Source: Bisporella sp. PMI_857 (taxonomy: Eukaryota > Ascomycota > Leotiomycetes > Helotiales > Helotiaceae). From it: DNA of 64,000 nt. Position 1 is the first letter of the stretch; the number at the start of each line of letters is the position of its first letter. A model generated the notes under the pieces. That model did not search any database. It saw only the letters and a program-made list of their open reading frames with translations, and had not been told where the DNA came from. Below are positions 1 to 10,239 of the stretch, one piece after another. The stretch is from the NCBI GenBank assembly GCA_021307315.1, contig JAJSPD010000009.1, forward strand, positions 496,001-560,000, read 5' to 3'. The translations under genes were made by a program, and so were the position numbers.

Positions 1-1
1 C

Positions 2-393
2 GGTTCAGCAGATGAAACCATTCCTTACGCCGGAGACTGGCGCAACGGTGCCTGTTTACCGACGATACCGCATTGGGTGAGGGATTGGAGTAAAAGGGAG
101 GGTATGGGCTTGACGAACAAGACGACGAGTTTGAAGGATGGAAAGGTCTTGAAATATGAGTATGGGACAGGGGAGAGGCAGGGAATGGTCACGCATTATT
201 GGGTTGAGGGCTTGAGGCATTGGTAAGTCTTTTGGTGCGAGATTTAGACAAAATTTGAAAGAGTGTTGATTACTGATTATCGATTAGGTGGCCAAGCACG
301 AAGCCGAATGTGGATAACAAAGGCGTTACGACCGTTATCGATGCTACGCCTATTATCATGGAGTTCTTTAATAAGCATTCTCTCGAGCTTTAA
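2..393 (+). CDS. CE1 / feruloyl esterase-like protein, 3' end only
   Basis: This is the last part of a gene cut by the window edge. Two exons are visible (2-222 and 288-393), joined across a 65-base intron with a GTAAGT donor and a CTGAT branch site. The translated piece contains GSADETIPYAGDWRNG, which matches the HGxxDxxIPY-x-G segment carrying the catalytic Asp in fungal feruloyl esterase B / polyhydroxybutyrate-depolymerase-like esterases of CE1. It also has a late His before Trp (GLRHWWPS), the usual position of the catalytic His. Known members are secreted and release ferulic acid or acetyl groups from plant polysaccharides. The nucleophile Ser and the signal peptide lie outside the window, so substrate and secretion are inference. 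Confidence 0.75.
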
Positions 394-1632
394 TTAAATT
401 GGCCTTCACGCACGAAAATCGATGCAATGATATTTCCTGACTATCGTGGAAAATTATACTGTGGACACTAGGTTGTAGAATAAGTTGTAACTTCGAGGTT
501 GCATTAACCTGCCTATCTCTAATATTGAATACGAACTATAGTTATTCGGCTTTATGTTTTTAATATTTATGTTCGTCTTGGTCAATAAATAGCGCTGCTT
601 TGCGAGAGCTACTGCACATTTACTACCATCCTAAGCGCAGACTTCGTACCCTAAAGTTGAACAATAGGTAAATAGATGGAGACAAATGGCTTTTCACCCG
701 CACACACAGCTACCTGATTCGGCGTCTCCCGTGCTTCACTGTCTTCATGTTGATATTAGTTACTAGTTTTGAATTAGTGGCGGTGTTATATGTAATTTGT
801 AATTCGGACGTAGGTTGAGTCCCATATTCAAGACATGATGTTCAAATTTCCCTAATAGTCGCCTATTATTATTGCTTCTTCGACCTATATTCTATCCTTG
901 GCGTTTCATGCCACATTCTTGTGACATTATGAATATTCATAAGTATTTTATAGGAGACAAGAACATATGCAACCTCAACAACGACTATAATATTTGAACT
1001 AGTTTTGGATCCACATAGTTTAGTCACTCCTGTCTATCAACTATATAACTTTTACCGGATTTATCCTACGGATCCAATAGTTATACGCAGCTGTGTATGT
1101 CACTTGTTAGGGATTAACGCATGTAATCTGAACATTGAGACGTTGAGGTCTAGACCGGTTGACCTTTAAGGCAGATGGGACCGGGATATGATGTAGAGCA
1201 GACTGCAGGCTAATATCTTTCTTCATCTGCATCTCCCTCAGCGTTACGGTATAACAGTCGAGCTTATTTCGCTTTTTTTTAAAGCACTTCGTTCTATCAA
1301 CACGAACATAGGCAGGATAAGAACCACTCAGTGAGAAAAATATTACAAAAATCAGGCAGGATTTTAAATATCTTTCTGTACAAAGTGCTATTACTAACCT
1401 AGCGGATTTGTAGATCCAATAGCTTAGACATCTAGACTTGAGGCCTAGGCATATTAATTTGATATAATGAGCCGTCTACTGTTATCCCAAATTTCTCAAA
1501 ATGCTATACAACTGGATCCCACTATTGGCATAGCTGCTATTTTCTATGCAAAGCTGAAGCCAGTGAATATTATCGTTCCTGTCTACAAAACACGAAGTAA
1601 AGTAATCACTATAATACGGAAGCTACAGCTAC
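394..1632. other. Intergenic, AT-rich, no gene seen
   Basis: About 1.2 kb between the 3' ends of the esterase (+) and the enoyl reductase (-). It is AT-rich with stop codons in all frames. No tRNA, repeat or coding pattern could be recognised. Confidence 0.6.
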
Positions 1633-2817
1633 TCAGTTGCTAGAGTTATGCCTAGCCTCATCAATGGCGTAGACTGATTTCTCTGCGCTTAGTGGTTTCA
1701 TCCACGGCTCATTCCTATCTTTTGCACGATCTTCCATGGCTCCAGCCCCCAAGAGTGCAAACCCATCCTGAACCACTCTGTCAAGCCCACCTGGCATCTC
1801 TCTCACGGGGTTTGCTTGCAGCTTGCCACCTTTGGATAACCACTTATAGAAAGAAACCGCAAACCTGCGAGCATCGGCATCCGGCTGAACGACAAGATTC
1901 TGGTACTGAATCTCGACTCCAAGACCTTCCCAGACTGCCCCATAGATCGGCTCCACATCCGGAGGCAACCCTTCAGAATCCCAGGCACCTCCTTCTTTGG
2001 ACCTTACGATGGCTATCTTTCCACCATGTTGAAGCAAACTAATTATTCTCTTGACAGTAGGACCTTCCGAGATACAATCGAACGCGTAATGGAAACCTGC
2101 ACCTCCAGTTAATTGCAGAGCTTGTTGCTGCCATTCGCTGTCTCTATAGTCTACAAGGTCATTGTAGAAATAAGGCCCGCTCTGCAATAAAGAGAACCGC
2201 GCTTTGCTTGCAGAACCAATGAGCTTGATTGGACGACCGCTAGCCTCGGAGAATCGCCGAATAAGCTGAGCAGCATAAAGCGCGACACTAGTGGATGCGC
2301 CATATATGAAAAAGTTTAATAACTCGCCCTCTTCTAAATTTAATACCGCAGAGCTACCATCCTTCACCTCTGGGGTGGATTCCCACTCAAATGGAGCCGG
2401 CAATCGCAAGCGGTAGAAAAGTGCTTGAGCCGCGGTCAGCGCGCACAGGCTCACGGTAGCTGCCTGCGCGAACGAAACAGGACCGGAAATCTCCCATAGA
2501 AGGTCTGCAGGACATATCAAGTATTCTGCAAAAGCACCAGGCCGATCGTTCGAGCTACAAGCCCCTTGCAGAAACCCAGCGACCCTGTGGTCCGGCCTGA
2601 TGTTGACGCCTCCTCCATCTGCAACTACAGTGCCAGAAAAATCGCTACCAACAATCCTCCCAGTCTCCCCCAGAGGGTTGAATACGTAAAGAGCGTCTAC
2701 GGGATTGAGAGCAATCGCTTGTACTCTGATAAGCACCTCACCATGCGCTGGTTTTGGTATATCGACTTCCTGAACCAATGCTGTTCTTGCTTGTGCGTCG
2801 AGTACTAGTGCCTTCAT
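1633..2817 (-). CDS. Zinc-less medium-chain enoyl reductase (LovC/ToxD-like)
   Basis: A single-exon 394-residue protein of the medium-chain dehydrogenase/reductase superfamily. The N-terminal GroES-like part has NPVDALY and GSDFSGTV; the nucleotide-binding part has an IYGASTSVALYAAQLIRR glycine-rich turn near residue 172. The Cys/His ligands for catalytic zinc are absent. This pattern is typical of trans-acting enoyl reductases that serve fungal polyketide synthases (LovC, ToxD) and of orphan relatives annotated as zinc-binding oxidoreductases. Known family members reduce alpha,beta-unsaturated thioesters with NADPH. No polyketide synthase or other biosynthetic gene lies in the window, so it may be an orphan or the edge of a distant cluster. 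The ATG at 2817 gives the usual N-terminal beta strand (MKALVLDAQ). Confidence 0.8.
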   Translation of the reverse strand: MKALVLDAQARTALVQEVDIPKPAHGEVLIRVQAIALNPVDALYVFNPLGETGRIVGSDFSGTVVADGGGVNIRPDHRVAGFLQGACSSNDRPGAFAEYLICPADLLWEISGPVSFAQAATVSLCALTAAQALFYRLRLPAPFEWESTPEVKDGSSAVLNLEEGELLNFFIYGASTSVALYAAQLIRRFSEASGRPIKLIGSASKARFSLLQSGPYFYNDLVDYRDSEWQQQALQLTGGAGFHYAFDCISEGPTVKRIISLLQHGGKIAIVRSKEGGAWDSEGLPPDVEPIYGAVWEGLGVEIQYQNLVVQPDADARRFAVSFYKWLSKGGKLQANPVREMPGGLDRVVQDGFALLGAGAMEDRAKDRNEPWMKPLSAEKSVYAIDEARHNSSN

Positions 2818-3828
2818 ATCGATATAGTGTGTCTATGTTACTATCTATTCGTGTGAGGGTAGATATTTCCTTCATTTGAAAGCAGAGGCGGTTGCGTGCA
2901 AGTTTAATAGTTGTAAATGCCTTGATTAGTCATCATGATTGCATCAGCCATTTTGCACAACCCATCATTCCCCGCTTGGTCGTTAGAGCAATGCATATCA
3001 CTTGGTAAGAATTTTGGACTTTAACTAAGAGAAAATGCTATGATATGGCTCCTTTTGCCCAAAGGCACCAGTCATCTGTATTTATTTCGTTTTAATAGAC
3101 CCAGCTGAGGCGTAGCCGATCCTAAGCCTAATAGACGACCATATAGCCAATGAGACACAAGTATTGAGCCAATGCGACCCACTTTACTTAACCGGCTGTC
3201 AACGTCCATCTCCAAGGCCTTTCTCTCGCCATCCTTCATTATGGTCCGCAAATACATCTCAGAATGTCTGATATGTATTCAGACATTTCTACTCCCACGA
3301 TTGCGAAGCGCAGAGGCTGCGCTGATCTATCGAACCTCATCGTCTATCCTGGAGTATGGGTGTTTGGGAGAGATCTTCTACATAAAAGGGATACTGTCTC
3401 ATGGGTCGATCCAAATTCGTTTATGCCGAGTATCTCTGGCGATTGAGAATGTCATCGGCGATTTTGTGACTCTGTCTCCCTTCAGGGTATCCTCTGAACG
3501 TATCTTAGGACGAGGTACGCTAGCCTAAGTGCGCCAGCTATCCCAAGTTCAACTACTTGTAAACCAATTACATACCATCATTCTTCATGATTAGATATAA
3601 TGGCTGCCTAAATATGATGAACTTTACGAACGGCTGGCATCTACAGGGAGTAGGAGGAGGGAGTCACCATTACCTCAGGTGTCCATCCTTGGCTTAGCTC
3701 GAAATGAACCGCTTGGATATAAATAGTGAGCACAACCCCTCTTTTGGCGAACGCGTTTCTCCTTCTCTCCCCTCTAAGAACAATTAATTCTGAACTTCAC
3801 CCAAAAACATCGGCATTACTCATACATC
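2818..3828. other. Divergent promoter region between enoyl reductase and rvt
   Basis: About 1 kb separating two divergent genes. A TATA box lies close to the rvt start. Short reading frames inside (for example 3172-3528 +) have no recognisable family and look like chance. Confidence 0.55.
3718..3725 (+). promoter_or_regulatory. TATA box of the rvt gene
   Basis: TATAAATA about 104 bases before the ATG at 3829, followed by a pyrimidine-rich leader (CTTCTCTCCCCTC). Spacing and composition fit a fungal core promoter. Confidence 0.6.
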
Positions 3829-6800
3829 ATGACTTCATCTAGTGGAAGTGTCTTTTCTAACACCCTACAAGAGATCACAACTACGAAGCTGCAGGAGGTT
3901 TCCAAGCGGCGTGCAGAGTTTGAACAAAAGAAGGAGACTCTTCTTTCTGCTCTAGAGTGTGAAAAGGATGGCATCAGACGTCTCACTATCTTATCTGATG
4001 GTGTTAAGGATTGTTATGGTGTAAAGACAAATGCTACAGGATGCGTTATTAGAGGTCAGATCGACAATAAACGTCTCGAGATTGAACTGAAGAATCTCGA
4101 CTCCTTGTTAACTCAAGCCCGCTACGATCCTTCTGTATCCACCAAAGCTTTCGATTCTTGGGAAACTTCGCTTATGTGCCACTTGGACACCCAGTCCCTT
4201 AAATTTGCATATGCTTCCTTGTACGGGCAGCTGGTGACAGAATGGCTGTCATCTGATGAAGTAATTCAGAATGACGACGCGATTGTCGGGGACAGTAATA
4301 GCGAATCTCAACTCCAGGAAGAGGAACTTCGCAAGCAAAGGCTAGAGTCCAGGCTGGAATGGGAGCGAAACGTATTCGAGCCTGCCGAAGTGGATGTGGA
4401 CAAGCTTCGGAAATTTTTGAAGACTCTATTTGATGATGACGGGCCAACTAAGACAAAAGCCAAAGCCTTGAAACGGTTCCATGATGAAGTAGCAGAATTC
4501 GAGGTTGAACTCTCAAGGCCAAATCAGTTCAACATGTACACACTAGGCTGGGCGATAAAAGGATTGTTGGCGTCAGATCTCCTCTCAAATGAGAAGCGAG
4601 AGGTTTTGAAAGACTTCGATGGTAATCATATTATCCTTTCTGAACTAGCAGATGTCCTTAATATGAGAATCGCAGCACTGCATTCTTGGTCGTGGGGATC
4701 TAGCGTCGGTCTCGAGCAGCGTCGAAAAATCAGTGGTGACTACAATATTCACATGCATGAAGATCTCTTACAGGCTATCTTCCTTCAGTACATTGGGGTA
4801 AAGTGGTCGGTATTCTTCAAGGGCGCGTTCAAACGCTTCTGTAAAGTTGGCGGACCCTGGATCGATGTTCGAGCGAATGTTCCCGGTATCGATAAAAAGA
4901 GAATCGGGTACTATCTTGGCCCAATCATGCAACAAGGGGCCAGGGTCATCCAGACCGCAAGACGAAGTCGACATCGCAAGAATTACTTTATGGCTCAGCT
5001 TCTTGATGCGGAAGATCAGGGGATTGAGGCTGTAGATGGTGAAGAAGAAGCTCAATTCCAAACTGTTTCCACGAGCCATCGAACTAAGCAAACAGCAAGA
5101 ATATCCACAGGCGGCAAAGCCCCACGAAGACAAATAGCCTCCAAAGCAGCCAGAAAATCAGCGCCACCCAGAGATGATTTCAAAGAGGAAGACTCTCTAA
5201 CAGAGTCAGAAGATGATGACTACGGGAGTAAGAAACCCATGGAGACCAAACAGCGCCTTCTACATCTTCTGTCGACTGAAATCGCTGTAAATACTAAGAT
5301 TCACGGCGAGATTACTGTCTTACACTCTGCTTTTGATAGCTGGAACTCACTCCTGCCTCACGTAACAATCCAGACTGCACTCGAATTCTTTGGCGTGTCT
5401 GATAAGTGGCTGAAGTTCTTCCAGCAATATCTTGAGGCGCCTCTCAAATTCCTGGATGATGATGAGTCCCACCCAGCGCGCATTCGACGACGTGGCGCTC
5501 CTGCTTCCCATGTGCTTAGTGAAGTATTTGGTGAGGTGGTCTTATTCTGTTTGGACTTTTCAATCAACCAATCGACTTCCGGGAAATTGCTATATCGACT
5601 TCACGACGACTTCTGGTTCTGGACCCCGGAGCATGCTATTGCTGTGAAGGCTTGGAAGGCGGTACAAAAGTTCACTTCTGCCACAGGTACCGACCTAAGC
5701 GACATGAAGACCGGATCCGTTCGTATCTCTGGGAACTTAGATATCGAGCTACCCATAGATAGAAGTCTACCAGAAGGAGAAATTGCATGGGGCTTTCTTC
5801 GACTGTCACCGCATAGCGGACGCTTCGAGATTAATCAAGAAGCGGTAGAATTGCATATAGAAGAGCTCCGTAAGCAATTACAGGGAGAGCGCACAAGCGT
5901 GTTCTCGTTCATCCAGACTTGGAACACCTACGTTGCGGTATTCCTTACGGCTAACTTTGGCAAACCGGCCAACTGTTTCGGCCGTCAACATGTTGATGAA
6001 ATGTTAGCCACGCATTCGCGCATTCAGCGTGAAATCTTTGGTTCTGAATCATCCCTTAGCTCCAACAAGGGTCTTAAGGAGAGAAGCGTGGTAGATTATC
6101 TTAAAAAAGTCATTGAGCAACGTTTTGGTGTCACCAATATCCCAGACGCATTTTTTTACTTCCCAGTCGAGATTGGGGGCCTCGATCTTCAGAGCCCCTT
6201 CATCAACATCCTTCCGATCCATAATTCTGTCATTGATGACCCCGCTACTCTGCTCAAGACCTTTGAAGAGGCTGAGTTGACACACTATCACAATGCGGAG
6301 GCTAGGTTCAAGAAGGGCGAAATCGATGACGAGCGCTACGCCCTTGATGATCCTGATTGTAAGTGGCATTCTCATAGCTAGACTTTCTGCGTTCATACTT
6401 TCTCTGATTTGAGGATGGCTGCGCGGCTTTCAGTCAATTCCTATAATTGATAGTTGCTAAAGAAAACATAGGGGAGCCTATAGAACCTGAAGGAAAAGAA
6501 ACGTTTTTTAGCTTCGAAGAGTTTACCCGGTGGCGAGAGGAATTGTGTTTCGATTACCAGAATGAGCTTTGCGATGTCTACCAACAACTTCTCAGGGAGC
6601 CTGAGCCGGAAAGTCTTGATGCGGATGCCAAGATTACCAGCGCCCTATCGGCACTAGGGCAGCACAGCAATCTGAGAGGCATCTATACAAATTGGGGCAG
6701 CATGGAGCCGTACTGGAGATGGATTGTCATGTCCTACGGGCCCGAAGCTATTGACCGGTTCGGGGGACTGAACCTTGTGGACACGGGATTGCTGCCTATG

Positions 6801-6848
6801 GGAATGGTTAGTTTGTTCAGGAACAAGAGAGTAAATTGGCAAGGCTAG
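3829..6848 (+). CDS. rvt: rvt-type cellular reverse-transcriptase relative with H3-tail-like insert
   Basis: Two exons (3829-6358, 6454-6848; 95-base intron, GTAAGT donor, TAG acceptor) give 974 residues. Visible in order: an N-terminal coiled coil (about 17-55), a long variable region, a histone-H3-tail-like stretch at 418-447 followed by an acidic patch (DDFKEED, SESEDDD-like), then an RT palm. The palm shows a motif A-like segment ending in AFDSW (Asp503), a motif B-like IRRRGAPASH (552-561), and motif C LYRLHDDFWFW with Asp593-Asp594. The C-terminus ends with FGGLNLVDTGLLPMGMV. These match the rvt group, single-copy non-mobile RT-related genes of fungi and other organisms; the studied Neurospora protein multimerises and polymerises nucleotides. 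No endonuclease, LTR or flanking repeats are seen, so this is a host gene. Whether the first catalytic Asp of motif A is conserved cannot be settled by eye. Confidence 0.85.
5080..5169 (+). other. Histone H3 N-terminal-tail-like segment inside rvt
   Basis: Residues 418-447 of the rvt protein align without gaps to residues 2-31 of histone H3. They read RTKQTAR, then I in place of Lys9, STGGKAPR, R in place of Lys18, Q, I in place of Leu20, then ASKAARKSAP. Lys4, Ser10, Thr11, Lys14, Lys23, Arg26, Lys27 and Ser28 equivalents are kept (K420, S426, T427, K430, K439, R442, K443, S444). The residue before Arg2 is His rather than Ala. An acidic tract follows instead of the histone fold. The frame was checked codon by codon against the start at 3829. 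The segment sits before the RT palm, in the region that is variable among RT relatives. Confidence 0.9.
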
Positions 6849-7783
6849 TACCATGGGCTGTGTAATAGATTCTGGCTTTCCTTCGTCTTGAATAAATTTT
6901 CGTCGTGCTTTTCGTGTTGTCCCGTTGCGACTTGCCGTTTTGTCATCTCCAAATCTTTCCTCCAAGGCGCTGCTTCAACCTTTTCCTTCAGCTCTCTGAT
7001 TGTGGACTTTTGGTGTTCCCGAATGGGAGTGCTCAAAGCGAAAGTATCAAGTCATGTATTTTTATCTTGATGCACGGTGCGGAAGGCTAGAATGAGGCAC
7101 CTAAATTGACTCGAGTCATGCATCTTTCGCGGAAATCTCCAGATGAGCATTTACAAAGGTCTCGTTTGTCCTCGTTTTTTTTTCTTCTTTTCTTTTCGCT
7201 CCGTCAACAAAAAACATAGGCGCCAGTTATGCGTTTGAAAGTGGAACAGGAGTTACTTCCCGAGCTTCAGCTTGTAGTCCACAGTTCCAAATGTCGAACT
7301 CTAGTTCTGCAAACCATTGATGTTTAACTTCTAATCCTCACCATCAAGTTCAGTCAGAACGTAGGCTTCCTTGAGTTTTTGCCTTTCTGGTTGAGCGATG
7401 CGGAAGTGCCGTCTAATCTGGATTAGGCCACCGGGGAAAAGAAGAGAAGTCGACGAAGTATCATTGGCAATTTTGTCGCCAACAAGAGTTTTGGCGAGAT
7501 TGCTGTGCAGAATAGGGTCTTCTCAAGCCACAGCTGAGGTTTTCGTGTAACCTCGGCTTTCTAGAGCCTCAGGAAACCAATATCTGGTCCCTGCATGTCT
7601 CGAGTGCTTCCCGTGCTCAAGTATTTCCTTTTTTAGCACTGCCTCGATCGTGGGGATGTTATGATGAAGAGTCATACCTTTAGACCCGAGATCATCCTGT
7701 TGCTTTGGATCTGACATAGATCTTGCCCTCATCTACGTAAGTCACCCAGAGCACCAGATAAAACAAGACACCAGTTCATCACA
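6849..7783. other. Intergenic, no gene seen
   Basis: About 0.9 kb between rvt and the CFEM gene, with pyrimidine-rich stretches (TTTTTTTTCTTCTTTTC near 7180). Small frames on both strands carry no recognisable family. Confidence 0.5.
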
Positions 7784-8746
7784 ATGCACTTAAACCCAGT
7801 ACTCAAGCTAGCTCCCCTTCTTCATGTGCGTCAGGCACCAGCCGATTTCTCGAACTATAATCTTTGTGCGCAAGATTGCCTCTATGGTCAACTATCCATC
7901 TCAGGCTGCACTACATATGGAACAGCGACCGTAGCTGCAGTTGTTCAGACGAATGCTTGCTTATGTAGAAGCACCAATTACCTGAGGGCAGTTGCGAAGT
8001 GCGTGTATTCTGGTTGCGGCGCTGCGATATTGCAGAATACGGGCCTAGTCCAACAGGACAATTGCAATCTATCGGGTACCCCATCGGTCCTCAACGCAGG
8101 AGCTTTCGTCAACGCAGGCTATCCTGAAGGTTTGTTCTTTTCACCATTTGTCCACTTTTCGTTATTGGCAACAATTATGCTCATGAATATCTGCAGCTTC
8201 CAACTCGCCAGCTCCTACACCAGTCGAGGGTTCGACATCCTCATCTTCGGTGCAAGAGAGAGCGCCGACAACCACAACCACGACGCCAATAGCTGCGGCG
8301 TCAGAAACAACGCCAGCATCATCATTGGATGGTGGGATAAACCTCAACATTAATGGAGCCGGAGGTGATGGTGGTAATGGTAATGGAGGCAATGGTGGCA
8401 CCAACAATATCTGCGTGAATTGCAAAAATCCCGATACCCCGACCACCACCGGTGGTGTACCACAATCCGATAAAATTGCTATAGGCGTTGGTCTCGGCGT
8501 CGGCTTACCAACAATTATTATTGGAATTTGGGGACTGTGGTGGTGAGTGTGACATCCCCACAATGCTGTCAGGGGATGGCTGACTGATTCAGTGCTAGAA
8601 AACGGAAGCAGAGAGGGAAGAAGTCAGAGGAGCCTGATCTAGAGAGCAACACAACGGTTACAGATGAAGGAAGGGAGTTCAGAACGAACAATGTCGAAAT
8701 AAATGGGAGGACTCATGATCTGCCTGAGCTTCATGGCGTAGACTGA
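7784..8746 (+). CDS. CFEM-domain membrane protein
   Basis: Three exons (7784-8129, 8197-8542, 8593-8746) with GTTTGT and GTGAGT donors give 281 residues. The N-terminal 100 residues hold eight cysteines spaced as in CFEM domains (NLCAQDC, SGC, NACLC, AKC, SGC, DNC). A Thr/Ser-rich linker (APTTTTTTP) and a Gly/Asn-rich run (GGNGNGGNGG) follow, then one membrane helix (IAIGVGLGVGLPTIIIGIWGLWW) and a basic start to the cytosolic tail (KRKQRGKK). CFEM proteins of this layout are fungal cell-surface proteins; some bind haem or act as receptor-like proteins. The annotated N-terminus (MHLNPVLKLAPLLHV) is a weak signal peptide, so an upstream exon could be missing. The function is not shown by the sequence. 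Confidence 0.85.
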
Positions 8747-10239
8747 ATTATTATTGGCTGATATTGACAGGTCCTTATCCGATTTTGGAACAGGGGGGCT
8801 TTTGTATCTTGATGAAGGACCTCAACATTAGAACGCGAGATTTTTAAAGCGATGGTGTATTTAAATCGTCTTAATGTATATTCCCTTTCTCATCAAGCTA
8901 CTGGAGACCGTAGGAACACAGAGAACTTCCGCGATAACCTCAAGGTCCAGCTTCTGCCTAGCGACTTATACGTCACAATATGCACTGCTATGATCTAAAT
9001 TGGATCCAAGGCAATGGTTTGGGTAAAGCTTGAGAAATTGGGAGGAGAAAATGAGAAGAGCAAAACATAGAGGAGTAGGTGTAAGGGTTGTTTGGCATAC
9101 CCCACATGCTTGTGATGTAGTGCCAAGGATGGTCAACGATAATCAATGTGTTCCCTTTACAGGAGCATCGTCAAAGTCGGTGCTATTTGACACTCTGGAT
9201 TCTAGCACAACTCCTTTGCCAAGCATAGCATGTCTGGCATGGACCGCTCTCGGCCTCACGGTTCAAGTCAGCAGTTCGTATACACTCCACAGCTATACGA
9301 TTCGCGAAAGATCCTATTTGCAGTTAGCACATGGAAAATCAGCATTCTTCAGACTGGAGAAGCGCTAAAGATGGGTCCAAGTCCAATATCATGGCACATC
9401 ATGCCATTGCGAGTCATGTACTGTGCACCACCTAGAGGCTGAATGCCAAGTGGCGGGGCGTCCCCTCAACCTTACATCGGAGAAGAGCATCCAGACGGAA
9501 ATAATGTTGCAAAGCTGCTGGCAGATCTTCAAGACTGTGAGATGTTCCGCATTCCCGAGTGTATTGTTTTATTATAAGATCTTGATGCAACAGAACAGAA
9601 CAGCACGAGCCACATCATGGTTTTGTTACACAAAAGAGCCTAACTCTAACCCGATGCTGATTTGCAGAGGAAGAAGCGATGACATACAGTCGACCGCCAC
9701 AACCTAATTAGGTAATCTTCTCTTGTAAGTTTAATTCCCGCCATCATTGAGGATCCGCATTGGGAAAAGAAAAACCGAGCGTGCCTGAAGCTATATTTTT
9801 GAATAGTTCTAAACGAGCCGCACCTGCAGCTTAATTCAGCCACATCATGCTCTCACAATGGTCCGAAGCTTTGAATGCGGTGTCTCAGCGCAACGTGGTG
9901 CTGTATCCAGATCTGATTCTTTCTCAAAACTCTGCGGCTCAACTCTTTGTTATCATGGTCTAGCGAATATTTTACCAATGCAAGATCTTGTTCCTGATAT
10001 GTGAAGAGGATCTCCCATCTTGGCAACACCGAATTCGGAAATCCGATGAGAATTCTAGATCCATCTTTTATTTCCCCAGACAGGATCTATTTCTCAAGGA
10101 TTATCCGAAATATGAGCATGACATGGCGGGATGTCTATTTTCTGGCAATCATGGGCTAGAGTATAGAAAGGGACGAAGCTCCCCTTCTTCGAGGTTACAA
10201 ATCTTCGTCTAGAAACACGCTCTTGTACCGCAGTTGAAG
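8747..10239. other. Intergenic, no convincing gene
   Basis: About 1.5 kb. Small frames between 9030 and 9707 show no recognisable family. One short stretch near 9230-9300 (starting MSGMDRSRPHGSS) has coding-like composition but no extension, so no gene is called. Confidence 0.45.

Noticed and set aside
3172..3528. Open frame of 118 codons between the enoyl reductase and rvt
   Set aside because: No family resemblance, no TATA or leader, and overlapping frames on both strands; it looks like chance.
5080..5169. A real histone H3 gene overlapping rvt
   Set aside because: The similarity stops after about residue 31 of H3, no histone fold follows, and the segment is in frame with the rvt protein on both sides.
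3829..6848. The RT domain as a retrotransposon (LINE or LTR) fragment
   Set aside because: No endonuclease, integrase, gag, LTR, poly-A tail or target duplication; motifs and intron fit the cellular rvt group.
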